A stretch of 64,000 nucleotides of DNA from Gordionus sp. m RMFG-2023 (Eukaryota; Nematomorpha; Gordioida; Chordodea; Parachordodidae), in the NCBI RefSeq assembly GCF_954871325.1, contig NC_088776.1, positions 10,912,052 to 10,976,051 on the forward strand, in the 5' to 3' direction. The number at the start of each line of letters is the position of its first letter. The first letter of the stretch is position 1. A program made the translations under genes and the position numbers. Positions 21,801 through 32,801 of this stretch are shown here, in pieces. The notes below the pieces were generated by a model. It was not told the origin of the DNA and did no database searches. It saw nothing but the letters and a program-made list of their open reading frames with translations.

Positions 21801-24800
21801 ATAACCCTATTATTAAATCATTGAATACAAGAGAAAATGAAAATAATTCGTCTGTAATTTAATTCTTGAAATATTTGACGTGACACTTTTTAGAAGGCCT
21901 CTTCCGAAATATCTTTACTATTTATATAATCAAAATGCCTTGGGTGCAAATATTGTCACCTGCTCCCTATTCGCAAAAAAGTTCCCAGCTGTTTATAATT
22001 TGATCAATTGGCGAATCCATTTTTTAAAGGTCAATCGAATCTCTGGGACGTTAGACTTGGCATTCTTTAATATATATCCTCATTGCTCGCCCTGTTCTAT
22101 TTTTTTGGTAGAGCATTCTGTATCCAGATGCTCTATGGGAGCTTTAAATGTGAAAGTGTTTCTTTTAAATTAGAAGCCATTTTATTGCTTTATTTTGAAT
22201 CGATGTATTAGTTATCGATGATACAGAAGACTTGGCATCTTTTCCATGCTGACAAAATATCTAAATTTTTAGTTTAAAGATAGAATGTCAGTGGCCCCAT
22301 TATTTCAAAAATTTCCAGATAAATTATAACTCTACTTAGAGTCTTAAATTTACATAAATTATCGATCAAAGACTGTGCTTCCGATGAGGTTTTTGCCTCA
22401 AATGATTTATTATCTATTATAAATTGAAGTGCACTTATCGTTATTGGGAGCAAATTCATCTAATTACTTTATTACGTCTCCACCACCTTGTCTCACTTAA
22501 TTTTTGTAGCTTTGCAACTTATTTTCTCCAGTTGAATTATTTTATAGGGCCCAAGCATCCAGCCTTTTATGATTAGCCAAAGAAGGTTACAAGTTTTTAA
22601 CCAACATATAAGTTTTAAATATTTTCACATGAATCACATATGCAAAGATTTAGTGTGACTATAACCCCAAATATACACACTATCTAGAGCCTCTTGTTTA
22701 ATAAGAGATTTTATAACAAATTCACCGTACATATTTGCAGCACCATCAAATGACTCTCCAATTATTTTTTTTTTGAATCCCATGTTTTAAAAAACATTCG
22801 GTCAAGATATCGAAAATCCTTTTCCAGAAGAGTTACTTTTATCAGTGCGAAAAACCTTTCTATTATTTTGCCAATGTACCGTAAGCATATGGTTGCTTGA
22901 TCATAAACACTAATGTCATGCATACTATCCATTTCTAAACTAAACCATTTCTCCCAATCTCCTTTTTTAAAAATATTAAATTCTTGATTTTTGAACAGCA
23001 CTAATAACTCTGTTAATGTTATTCTTCTTGACAACAAAGTTATGAGCGAACCTCTTCCCTTCGATTTTGATTTGTCAGAAAGTTTAAGCTTTTCTTTATG
23101 TTTGCTCTTTAAAATAGCCTTCTCTAAATGATCTCTGATTATTTGATCATTCATTAATATAAATCGCTTCATTGCAGGAATTTCCCAAAGTAACTAAGTG
23201 TTTCAGTAACCTTTGATCCTCTGGAAAATAAATTTTCATCTTGACTGAATGTTTTTAAAACACGAGATGATAGTGAAAAAATATAATTGGATAGTTATTT
23301 GATGGTGCCTCATAAATGCGCGGTAAATTTGTTGGTTTCCACGCTCTCATTTGTCAAGAGGCCCCAGATAGTGTGTGTATTTGGTGTTATAGATACATAC
23401 TAAATCTTATCATATGTGAATTATTTGATAATATTGGAGGAAAAAATTTATTTGGATTAATGAATTGACTAACTTCTTTGGGAATCTTATAAAAGGATGG
23501 ATGCATGGGTCCTACAAAATAATTCATTTGGCTAAAATTAATTGTGGAGGCTGCAAAAAATATGTGAGATGGTGGGCACGTGGAAAAACCATAGATTGAT
23601 ATATGGTGAAGAAATCTTGCTCCCGATCACTATAAGCGCACTTCAATATATAATATAATAAATCGTTTAAGGCAGAAACATAATCAGAAACTCAGTTTTG
23701 ATGCTGTATACACCTGTAATATTTGTGAAAATTTTTGAAATAATGACTGCTGTCATTACATCTTCAAAAATGTTTTCAAAATTATATTCCCTTGAAGAAT
23801 TTTTAGGAAATAAAATGGGCAATACTTAAATACGAAAATATATTATCAGCGCGGAATTTTTCCTCACAACTCGAATATTTTCGAAATATATAGATATTTT
23901 GTCAGCATGGAAAATGATAGAAGATGCCAAATCTTCTATGTCATTGATAACTTTTACATCCTTTCAAATAAAGCTTAAAGCCAATAGAAAAAAAATATCC
24001 ACAAGGACACACCATCACCAGTCCGCCCCTGGTTAAAATATATCTTTATGTATTATTAAATACCCTTATATTTTGTTATCTTTACTATGGGGCTAGAATA
24101 GAAATATTTATGTATATAAGAAAGTAGTGTCTAGAAAAGAAGGATAACCTAGGTCTTCTAAAAATCCTCCCCCTTAAATTATTCCAAAGCCAATGTCTCT
24201 TAGATCTATTAGAAAATAGATATGTTGACTATGAGGTTAAGCCTCGAAAGTTTAATTATGCTATTTAATGCTGTTAAACGGCTCGATTCGAGCAGATTTT
24301 TAAAACCGGCTAATTCAATCAGAAAAGTATTACTCAAGTCCGAAGATTTTGCTCATAGATGGCACATAGATTTAGATATCTATTAGCGAAATTTTGAGCT
24401 CAGGTAATATTTTTCTGTCTAAAATATGGTGTTAGCCGTTTTAAAAATCGGCTCAAAACTAGCCCTTTAGCAATATTAATGCCATTTAATCATAGCCACT
24501 CCCTCCCCACTCGATGCTAGATCGCCTGCCTAGAATTGAATAGCATTTGAAGTGCTAAATTAATTTAAATTTAAAATTACAGCTGTTGCACATCATCAAT
24601 CACTATCCAAATATTTGTAAACAAATCCATCTGCCCCTTCAAAGTGGGAGTACCCGTGTTTTGCAACTTATGAAACGTGGTTATACCAAAGAAGCATATC
24701 TGGAACTGGTACAAAACATCAGATCTATCATCAAAGGTTCTAATCTAATTATAATTATTTAAATTTATTTATATAATTTTTTTACAAATAGGGAAAAGAT

Positions 24801-27800
24801 GGTAAGTATGAAATTAAAAGATAAAAAGGGAAAGGTCCAAGTTTAATAGATTTTTTTTCTTCTATCAACGTCAAATTCCTTTATTTTCTAGACGTCTCAT
24901 TGACTACCGATGTAATAGCTGGGTTTTGCGGGGAAAGCGAATCCGATCACTTAGATACTTTGGATGTCCTTTCTCAAGTCCGATTCGATTACGTATATAA
25001 TTTTGCCTACAGCATGAGAGAAGTTTATATTATACACATTTTTTTACGATCACGATATTTTAGTGCTGTGAATTTTTTTTAAAAAAACGCATTACTCGTT
25101 ACGTTTGAAATAATAGGAACACGTTACTCTTTACCTTGTGAAAAAAGAAAGGCATTCGCTATTCAAAAAATAAACGCGTTACTCGTTAATTAAACAATAC
25201 AAAATATTAAGTAATTATTTATTTCCAAATTCAATATTAAAAAAGATTACAATAAGATTAAAATTTTGATTTTAAATATTAATATACCAATGAATTATAT
25301 GAAAATATAATAATTGTTTATACTTCAAGACTTGACGATTATCGGGTTCCACACATATGCATTTGTAGTCGTATAAAAAAAAATATAATATAAAAAAAAT
25401 AATACTATCAAAATTTTATCAAAAAAGAAGGTTTAAGATATTTTCAAAATTGAGAGGAATGTAAGATTTTTAAGCATTAGTTTGGTATATCACCATATGT
25501 TGCCTTTTTATTTGATGATGTTTTTCCTTTGATCGAAGTTTGCCATAAATAAAGGGTGTAAATTGAAAATATAAAATAGAATTTACTGTTGTTGATGAAG
25601 TTGGTGAAGAAGCTGTCTTTTCTTTGCTCTTAGTTTGCCGTAAATAACCTGAAATAAAGCGTGTAAATTGAAAATAAAAGTTACTGTTGTTAATGATGAA
25701 GAGGATGGAAATAAAAGTTGGTGATTTGATGGTGAATAACAAAAGTTGGTGACTCTTTAAAATTTCTTACAAATTATGAATTAAAGATTTCATTATATAC
25801 GATATTTTGTGTGAAAGTTTTATCATTTTTTAAAATTTTGCCTTTCAACTCTGATGGCAAAATCATGATTTTCATATTATATTGAGATTTACTTTTAGTA
25901 AGAGCCATATATAGTTGTCCATTGGCAAAGACGGGCTCAGGGTGGAATACGCCTACATGTTCTAAGGTTTGTCCTTGACTTTTATTTATTATAATCACAA
26001 AAGCGGGAATGGAAACTGGTGTCTTTTTAAAGTAAATGGCAACTTAGAGTCACTTGGAGCTAGATCTATCAATGGAAGGAAAACTCTAAAACCCTTATTA
26101 GTGCTTCTCAACACGCCAGCATCGATAAAATTAATATGCAAATGTATGATTAAGCTGGTACCATTACAAAGTCCTTTGTTTGGGCTCAAGTTGCATAAAA
26201 ACATAACAATTGCACCAACCTTAAGTGTTAGCTTGTGAGGTGGCATACCGGATGAAGTTTGTGAATGCCAAATTTCTATTGGAAAATTCATTATATCATC
26301 CTGATTATCGCTTTCAATGGAATCAGCACTATAATAATTGGTGGGACCTGAAATTATATTAATGATGTCGTTGTTGAGGGTAAGTGCAATTTTATTTTTG
26401 GTGGTTAATATTATTTTAGTAGAAAGACTATCTATATCAGCAATTTCGATAGAATTACCATACACATATTTTATTAATAAATCATTTTCAAAAATAAGGT
26501 GGGATTTCAACACTAGGGAAGATTAAAATTGCTGCTTTAAAGCCATCTCCAAATTTAAGTAACTAACATTCTCTGATGGAATGCGCATATTATCAATCAA
26601 ATGTATTATTTTAAAATGAATCCATAAATCTGAACTTTTTATAGCAACTTTATAATATCGACTTTGGAGCGTTTATACACTACTGGTAAAGTCTATCTAA
26701 AATCACCACCTAATAAAATAACTTTTCCTCAAAATCGGTGGGAATTTTTCATAATGTCCTTAAGTAATCGGTCAATGCATCGCAAAGCGGTTTAGTCATC
26801 ATTATGACCTCATCATTAATAATCAATTTGCTATTTTTTAGATCTAGAGCTTGTGAACAATGTAAATTAATATGGGATGTAGAGGTTTCAATGATAGACA
26901 AAGGTGATTTAAATTCATCAGATTGCTCTTCCCCCCTTTAAAAGAATAGAGGATATTTCGGTGGTTGCAAAAGGCAATATAATTTGATTATTTGCTCTTA
27001 TATAACACATTAAGGTATTGTAAAGATACGTTTTGCCTGAACCCCCAGGGCCATCCACGATGAAATATTTTCTAATTCAGTTGCTTGTATAATTAAGTCA
27101 AAAACATATTTTTGTAATCGGTTTAATTTCGATATTCGTTCGATTGAATCGGCAGTTTCAGAGTTTCAGCATGTGCATCATAATGTTGTTTATGGGGAAT
27201 TTTTGTAGGTGAGGGAAGAACAAAACTTTTACAGCATAAACCATAATCAAGATAAACGTTTTTAATGTCCATTAAAGTCACGTTTATTACAATTATTTCT
27301 GAATATCAACGCAAATAATCTTCAATCATCGTAAATCTGAACTTATTCCAAAGAAAGCAAGATTTTCAGGCTGACAAAAATGCAGATAAAGGCAAAAGTA
27401 CTCCGAAGTTGTGAAGGCATTTGATACACTAATCCTTCTCTAAGCATGATTCTCACTCTTTATCATCTGATAACAAATTTCTTTTAATAGCTGCCTCTTT
27501 AAAAGTACTCATTAAAATTCCATTAATAGTTTTTAAATTATCAAAACTCGTAGCCCGGCAAACATGAAGTAGTAATAATCGAAGGAAGAATTGTTCAGCA
27601 GAATTAGGATGAACAGAATACATTCTCGAAATGACATTTAATCTGGTAATTAAACACATAATGATAAGGAATTTCCCCATAAAGATATTGTCTAGCATTT
27701 AGATCTGTCTGATTTAACTCAAACCATGCCGTTAAAGTAGTATGTATGTTTTCTCATGTCCATCCGCGAAATATTTAAATGAATTCCTAAGCAAATAACA

Positions 27801-30800
27801 GCGTGCGAGCGGTCATGTTCTAATAATCTCCACATCGATTCACATGCACTCACATATCGCCCATTTAAATATGATTTAATTTCATCATGAATATTTATAT
27901 CTGAAGCAACATTAGTAAGTCATAGCACTTATAAATATACTTAAAGATATATTTTACCGATATAATAGATGTATAAATTTCTACGTTTTAAATTTTAACA
28001 TTAGATATCGATTCTATAAACGATTAATGTCATTTCGAGAATGTATTCTGTTCATCCTAATTCTGGTGAACGATTCTTCCTTCGATTATTACTACTTCAT
28101 GTTTGCGATACTACGTGTTTTGATAATTTAAAAACTATTATTGGAATTTTAATGAGTACTTTTAAGAGGTGGCTATTAAAAGAAATTTGTTATCAGGTGA
28201 TAAAGAGTGGGAATCATGCTTAGAAGAAGTAAGTGTATTAAATGCCTTCACAACTAAGTGTTTGTCTTTATCTGCATTTTCTGTCAGCTTGAAATTCTGC
28301 TTATCTTTAGAATAAGTTTAGATTCACGATGATTAATTGCGTCAATATTCAGAAATAATTGCAATAAATATATCCAATATTATCAAGACACAACAATATA
28401 TTCAAATTTCATGATGAAAATTAATAATTATGAATGAATGCGTTTTTTATATCTTTTTCGATAGTCGTTTTTGTTTTTCTCTTTTTCTAATTGTCACCTC
28501 ATATCTTTCCATATATGAAAATCACGATCCTCAATTTAACAGAAAATCATAAATCCGTGAAAATTGCCTAAATTAGGATCGAATACAGGATCGTCGACAC
28601 ACTGATCTCGATCCTTTAAAAACTCTAATGAAAGCCTTCCTTTGAATCACCTATGAGTAACCTTTACTCTATAAGAAAAATAATTAGCGGTGTACCGATT
28701 CCACTTTTTGGAGGCCAATCTGATACGATATTGCTGATATTAATTGATATCGGTTGATTACCCATCCGATATCACTAATCTAATTTTGTCCATTATACAT
28801 AATTAATATATATTAATCTTTACTATACTATTATTTAAGTCATTTTAAAAAATATACTTTTATCAAATTTTAATTAATTTATAATTTTAGGCCTATTTAT
28901 TTAGCTATATTCATCAGAGACCTGCAGCGTTACCCATTGCTCCCTGGGCCGAATTTGATTCAAAAAACTTTTTCAGCCCAGCCCGGATTTTTTAATAATA
29001 TATTATATTTATTTTTATAGCTAATAATGGCGATTTAAAATATACGTACCAGCCCGGAAATTAAAACATTACCCGGCCCATGTACCCGGGCTGGTCTCAA
29101 GGCCTGGCTTGCAGATCTCTGATTCATCAATGTAAAGATAAATATAAACATTTACAAATCATTTATTATATAATCAAATCTTTGTAATCTTCTTTCCAAA
29201 AGTTTTTCTATCGTAGAAAGTAGGATCCAATCTAGTTCTATTCTTGATCAATATAAATTGTTGGATTTTTTTAAAAATTTGAATTTATATAATCATAAAT
29301 ATTATTTTAAAAATAAATTATGTGTTTTATTATATTTTTAATTATTTTGTTATTTTTAAAAAATATTTATATATTAAAATTTTTTTTTAATTAAGATGCA
29401 ATTTTATCAGATCTAATCTGTAAATTGTATAATATTTGACTGTAAACCGATATTATAAAAAAAGACGAAAAATAGCCCCCATTCGATCCGATAAATATCG
29501 GTGCATCTTAAAAAATAATATATTATAAGATATGATCTTTTCGTAAGAATCTTTAATTTATTTGTAACAATTGAATTTCAAAATTTTGATCATGTAAAAA
29601 AGAGCGCTTAGTGCTTAACCCAGCTTTCGCTGGGCTAAACATACCAACTGGCGCAGAGAATGGGGATATTTCATAGTAGAGTTAAGTGCTCAGCACTTTA
29701 TTGGTGTAAAAAAATGTTTCATACTGGGGCCTAGGCAGAGTTAAATCATCTTCATCTGAAGATATAAATATACTGCCCCATATATTCTTTATAAAATAAA
29801 TTCTTTAGAGAATCACCTTGATTGATTCAATATTAATTAGATTAACAATCTTGATTGTATAAAATTTAACAACAAAAATATAATAAAATAAAATTTAATG
29901 AAGGACTTTGGCGGTTGATCTGAATTAAAACTCGACTTAAATTATTTATAAAATTTGAAAAAATTATAATACATAATAAGTTTTTTTTTAATAGAAATTT
30001 AAAATTACGTTTTGCTTTATCGTTACAATAAACGCGCCATTCGTTACCTTTTGAAACAAGTAACGAATAGTGTTCCTTTTCTTCAAAAAACTAGCGGCGT
30101 TAGTAACGACGTTATTTACAACCCTACTAAATTTTAAATAAAACTTTTTACACGGCTATTAATAAAGTTTCACTTGATTTATGAAAATGTTTAGAACTTT
30201 ATAATTTAAAAATTTCTTAGAGATTTGATTGATAGAAAATGTTGTCAGATTCATAACAGATAAATATCAATTTTCTATTGCTTTGAAATAGCTTCTCACG
30301 GTGTTATTATTTCCTTAATATCACAACCCTACAAATATCTTAACATGATAACAAGTTAACATTTCAATTTATTCATACTGCAAACATAACACGGCGAGAA
30401 GCTATTAGTTCAGTATTTTAAGTCAATAGAATTAACTCATTAATATAGATATACAATAAATAAAAATGATCTCTTCCCTTGCCTTTAAAATAATTAAATA
30501 TATCTGCAAATCTTGGTATGGGCTTAGATCTTGGCCCATTCCTTTTTTAGTCGGTCCTCCACAGACGTTTGGATAATAAATAGTCTTCTGACTATTAGGC
30601 GTACAAACATACGGCTTGCCCACAAACGTGTAAAGGGCTCCTCACATTTCTTTTTCCCTAAATTTTTCTTAACACACAATTAGATTGAAATGAATACCTA
30701 GCCTAGCTCTATTATATCTACAAAGTTTAAAGGGTGATATGCTTAATTACATAGAGGAACACTGTAGATTAATGAAATAAATGTGGCAAGCCTTATGAGA

Positions 30801-32445
30801 ATCTTTTATATATTACCTCCCGACATAATATTGCTCACATAGCTAATATTTGCGATTCGAATAATGATTTATTTTAAAAGGCCATAAATTTTGCTATTTA
30901 AAAAAATATGCTTAATTGATCAATCAACCCCGCAGAGTATAGAACACATTTAAATAATTTCACAAGAAAACCAGGGCACATAGGACCATGATAGACGATG
31001 TGCCCGCCGAAGTCAAGAATGAACGTTTAGAAGAGATTATAGCTCTGAGTCGAACTATCAGTTTGCAAAATTTCCAAAACAAATTTGTAAACTCCCCTCA
31101 AGATACTCAATTAGTGCTTGTTGAAAAGGTTAAATAAATTATGTTTTCATTCTATTTAATCAATTAAAATTGTAACCATTTCCGCTATCGATCTATTTCA
31201 AAACATCTGACCTGTTTTTTAGGTCCGATCCTGATAAATCGAAATTTTGAAATTAAAAATTGTCGTTATTTTTTGAAATATTCATGAAAACATTAGTTGA
31301 AGTCTGGTACAAAATAAATTCTAATATCTAGGTCCCAATCTGACCAAGCCCTTGAGAATGTCTGTCCTTTCTAGTCGGTCTCGGATCGGTTCATGTGTTG
31401 ATAATATTTACATCTATAACAAATTAAGATAACTCTTTTAGAAATATGGATAATTTTACAAATTTTTCTCGTGGATTGTCTTCAATATCAAAAGTGTTTT
31501 TTATATATATACCGGTAATAGGAAAAAAAACCCCTGGAAAAAAAACCCCCAGGAAATAAAACCCCCGGAAAAAAAACCCCTTGAGATTATTTTTATACAC
31601 TCTCATATTTAAGTATATTCTAGCAATAATTTATATTGAATTGGTATATATACAATTGCAAGTTAATAATTTGTTAAAAATATTATGACCTCATCAAATT
31701 TTTGCTTATAGACCATTCATGCTTCCTCCACCCCCACCTCCTCTTACTGTCATGGATCTTGCTGGAGTTGGTGTGTCTCCTATGAATATGATGCACCATC
31801 CAAATTTACCCCCAATATGATGGGTTATTTATATTTACTATTGATACTTAAAACGTAATGTATTTTTATTAAAATACAAATTTATTTAAGCAGATAATCA
31901 ATTTTTAGAAATACATCTATATATAACCTGATTGGTTGTTAGCAGCCAGTATATAAAGAAATTGAAACTTAATTCATGCATATTTAAAAGATGAATATTG
32001 AAATAAATTCGTGATTTATTATAATAGAAACAAATATACATTCACCCAATATACAATTTAATTCAGTTGAAACCATTAAAATGCAAATGGAAAATACTCA
32101 ATTTTTTTGCATTTGGTAAAATCTAATTTATTATTTTAATTTTTTATAAAATAAGTTATTTTGTTGTAATAAAAAAATAAAAAATTGTAAACAAACTAAA
32201 TTTAAATCCCTACTTTTTTTTATCTTCTCTCTCTCTTATAGGCAAGCAAACGATCCGACAACCATTTATGCGGCAGATGTGACTCCGGGATCAACGTGAT
32301 TTTCCCTAAAATTAAAGTCGCCTCCGAATTTGAAGATCATTTTGATGCTTCGCAGAGAGATAGGCCAACCTTAAGTGGAGATGGGGGTGAAATAAATGGA
32401 AATGCCTTCAAATATCCAGAGATAGGAAAATACGTTGCTGTTAAG
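18868..32445 (+). CDS. CDK5RAP1: CDK5RAP1-type tRNA methylthiotransferase (radical SAM), partial gene, five exons
   Basis: This family uses 4Fe-4S clusters and SAM to convert i6A37 to ms2i6A37 in tRNA, chiefly mitochondrial. Exons: 18868-19245, 24583-24736, 24892-25022, 30967-31128, 32242-32445, all with GT/AG borders and matching phases (0,1,0,0,0), giving 343 codons. Exon 1 has GVKEIILLGQNVNSYFDP, SKGFTLNYK and MRIRFTSPHPKDFPDE-like text (here VRIRF). Exon 2 has NICKQIHLPLQSGSTRVL and KRGYTKEAYLELV. Exon 3 has TTDVIAGFCGESESDHLDT and FAYSMRE. Exon 4 has KTRAHRTMIDDVPAEVK. The TRAM domain begins in exon 4 (TQLVLVEK) and runs through exon 5 (ASKRSDNHLCGR, GKYVAVK). The N-terminal MTTase domain and the CxxxCxxC cluster motif are not seen and probably lie left of the window. 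Exon 1 carries an insertion of roughly 20-30 residues. Introns of 5.3 and 5.9 kb are full of transposons. Confidence 0.93.
19246..20985. other. CDK5RAP1 intron, mostly unassigned
   Basis: Low-complexity AT-rich DNA. At 19930-20095 the + strand reads CHYNGHKYIR then IDFIDRHAGRKGFPELEISL, which may be a decayed FLYWCH/MULE-like or other transposase piece; I could not assign it. 20790-20985 is locally GC-richer (around AACTTACCCGTTGGAACTGG) and looks like transposon-derived noncoding sequence. Confidence 0.4.
20986..21366 (-). mobile_element. hAT 5' end, inverted partner of 16678-17470
   Basis: Read on the - strand from 21366: TAGGGCTGTGCCGATATT, ATCGGATCGG words, AGGAACACCCAAAGTTTTAT and CTGAATTATGGAAATAATTT. 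These align step by step with the + strand from 16678, except that the GGGCC MITE is absent. Only the first roughly 380 bp of the element is recognisable. The flanks of the two copies do not give matching TSDs, so they are separate insertions. Confidence 0.75.
21420..23260 (-). mobile_element. hAT transposon of the DUF4371/ZMYM-like group, decayed
   Basis: On the - strand, right to left: at 22762-23172, EKWFSLEMDSMHDISVYDQA then ICLRYIGKIIERFFALI, resembling the DUF4371 region of this hAT group; near 22480, KLQKLSETRWWRR, the conserved (L)S-TRW motif; at 22274-22459, LPITISALQFIIDNKSFEA; at 21560-21600, NSGRTFSKLKIIKK, the dimerisation block. The order is that of a full transposase, with stops between blocks. 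The middle (22200-22700) is repeated in inverted orientation at 23330-23960. Confidence 0.75.
22762..23172 (-). pseudogene. hAT transposase, DUF4371-like segment
   Basis: 136 open codons, the best preserved part of the element. The lysine-rich N-terminus (KSKHKEKLKLSDKSKSKGRG) precedes the conserved D-S-Y-D-Q and ERFFALI blocks. No start-codon logic applies, because upstream and downstream coding continues in other frames. Confidence 0.6.
23330..24031 (+). mobile_element. Inverted partial copy of the 22200-22700 hAT, with right terminus
   Basis: Complementary to 22200-22700 with substitutions and small indels: CACACACTATCTGGGGCCTC against CACACTATCTAGAGCCTCTT, and CCATGCTGACAAAATATCTA in both. 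The right end, CCAGTCCGCCCCTG (ending 24031), is a common hAT terminus. The C-terminal transposase portion is deleted in this arm. Confidence 0.7.
24269..24481. mobile_element. hAT MITE, GTTGTTAAACGGCTC family, copy 2
   Basis: 213 bp. The left end has TGTTAAACGGCTCGATTCGAG, the right end ATCGGCTCAAAACTAGCC then AGCAATATT. Flanking CTATTTAA (24261-24268) and CCATTTAA (24482-24489) form an 8-bp TSD with one change. The interior shares the 'AGATTTTGCTCATAGATGG' region with copy 1. It lies in the intron just before CDK5RAP1 exon 2. Confidence 0.8.
25530..25745. repeat. Two-copy tandem repeat of roughly 94 bp
   Basis: GTTTGCCATAAATAAAG near 25538 and GTTTGCCGTAAATAACC near 25632 start two similar units. 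Each continues with GTGTAAATTGAAAATA, then TTACTGTTGTTxATGA. It sits just outside the Helitron helicase stop, in the element's 3' region. Confidence 0.55.
25774..27080 (-). pseudogene. Helitron Pif1-like helicase, broken
   Basis: Contains the ATP-binding GPGGSGKTY motif, a PNKGLCNGTS segment, and the C-terminal KSQGQT...GQLYMALTKSKS motif diagnostic of Helitron helicases. Open segments of 172 and 74 codons are separated by frame changes. The protein would unwind DNA during rolling-circle transposition. Confidence 0.8.
28024..28372 (+). repeat. Inverted arm of the Helitron segment 27288-27640
   Basis: Encodes MYSVHPNSGERFFLRLLLLH on the + strand, the mirror of the - strand copy at 27453-27698. 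The similarity continues to TATTCAGAAATAATTGCAAT on the right against ATTGxAATTATTTCTGAATA-like text on the left. The two arms are separated by 383 bp. By eye the arms are about 85-90% identical, so the duplication is not recent. Confidence 0.8.
28685..29510. mobile_element. ATCGG-type hAT-like element carrying a GGGCC MITE
   Basis: Left end TAGCGGTGTACCGAT with TGATATCGGTTGATTACC following; right end ATCCGATAAATATCGG then GTGCATCTTA. AAAATAAT occurs at both borders, though the flanks are too AT-rich to be decisive. Complementary termini of the same type occur at about 33621 and 34317. No coding capacity. The GGGCC element at 28917-29121 lies inside. Confidence 0.6.
28917..29121. mobile_element. 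GGGCC-rich hAT MITE, copy 3 (short)
   Basis: About 205 bp with ends GAGACCTGCAG and TTGCAGATCTCTG. The flanking octamer ATTCATCA is perfect (28909-28916, 29122-29129). The interior has AGCCCAGCCCGGA and CCCGGGCTGG blocks around AGCTAATAATGGCGATTTAA; the last string also occurs, inverted, in the copy near 58980. Confidence 0.8.
30440..30745 (+). mobile_element. LINE 3' end, 5'-truncated copy
   Basis: Only the tail of the A/B/C LINE family: GGCCCATTCC, AGTCGGTCCTCCACAGACG, CGTACAAACATACGGCTTGC, AAAGGGCTCCTCACATTTC and TAGCCTAGCTCTATTATATC. It follows the same order as 14990-15180 and 41790-41965. It ends about 220 bp before CDK5RAP1 exon 4. Confidence 0.75.
31521..31582. repeat. Short tandem array of GGAAAAAAAACCCC-like units
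   Basis: Four units of about 15-17 bp (GGAAAAAAAACCCCT, GGAAAAAAAACCCCCA, GGAAATAAAACCCCC, GGAAAAAAAACCCC). It lies in the intron between CDK5RAP1 exons 4 and 5. Confidence 0.7.
31713..31820 (+). other. Unexplained exon-like proline-rich segment
   Basis: After TTTTGCTTATAG, a good acceptor, one frame reads PFMLPPPPPPLTVMDLAGVG then VSPMNMMHHPNLPPI and a stop. Base composition is clearly less AT-rich than the surrounding intron. It lies between CDK5RAP1 exons 4 and 5, but its frame does not match the phase-0 end of exon 4. It could be a fragment of another gene, a retrocopy piece, or an alternative terminal exon. I do not recognise the protein. Confidence 0.3.
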
Positions 32446-32801
32446 GTAGATATTTTAAAATTGACTTTTAAAAAAATGACGTAATTTAGTTTTTTTTTAA
32501 AGAAACTATTTCCCCAAAAGCTAATTATTTTACATAAATTATGATGTATTAGGCAACTGCATAGACAGAAAATCTTCAAATATTTGATCTTAAAAGATTT
32601 TTTTGATAAATGCTCAAAAAGGTTTTTCGATCGTATTTTACCAATTTTTTGTAAAACAAAAGAAACCTTTTTAAGTAAATCACTTGTAATTTTTATTCAT
32701 AAAAAATCTTAAATTTTTGTTATTTTAAAGCAGGGTTGGCGAGTCGGTCAATTGACCGGTCAAATTCAGTAAATTGACCAGATGATTATTTAACCTGTTC
32801 A

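Larger units (their letters stand above)
25774..28372 (-). mobile_element. Helitron, decayed, with Pif1-like helicase and an inverted terminal part
   Basis: On the - strand from right to left: a Helitron-specific segment MYSVHPNSAEQFFLRLLLLH with NGILMSTFKEAA (27453-27698), the Walker A block VDGPGGSGKTYLYNTLM (near 27070-27015), and helicase parts at 26513-25995 (KVGAIVMFLCNLSP, CNGTSLII). The last part is INKSQGQTLEHVGVF then NGQLYMALTKSKS (25998-25774), helicase motifs V-VI. The Rep/HUH nuclease was not found. Sequence 27288-27640 is repeated in inverted orientation at 28024-28372. Confidence 0.85.
25061..30126. mobile_element. hAT element with GTTACTCGTTACG-type ends, expanded by nested insertions
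   Basis: Left terminus TAGTGCTGTGAATT, right terminus ACAACCCTA (complement TAGGGTTGTAAATAACG). Subterminal regions match in order: AGGAACAC, GTTAC words, then AAACGCG. Flanking 8-mers CGATATTT and CTAAATTT agree at 6 of 8 bases. It starts 38 bp after the donor of CDK5RAP1 exon 3 and accounts for most of that intron. No transposase of its own was identified; a Helitron and an ATCGG-type element occupy the interior. Confidence 0.6.

Noticed and set aside
31424-31606. 60-codon - strand frame with GFFFRGFYFLGVFFPG
   Set aside because: Its N-terminal half is the translation of the GGAAAAAAAACCCC tandem array; no protein family fits.
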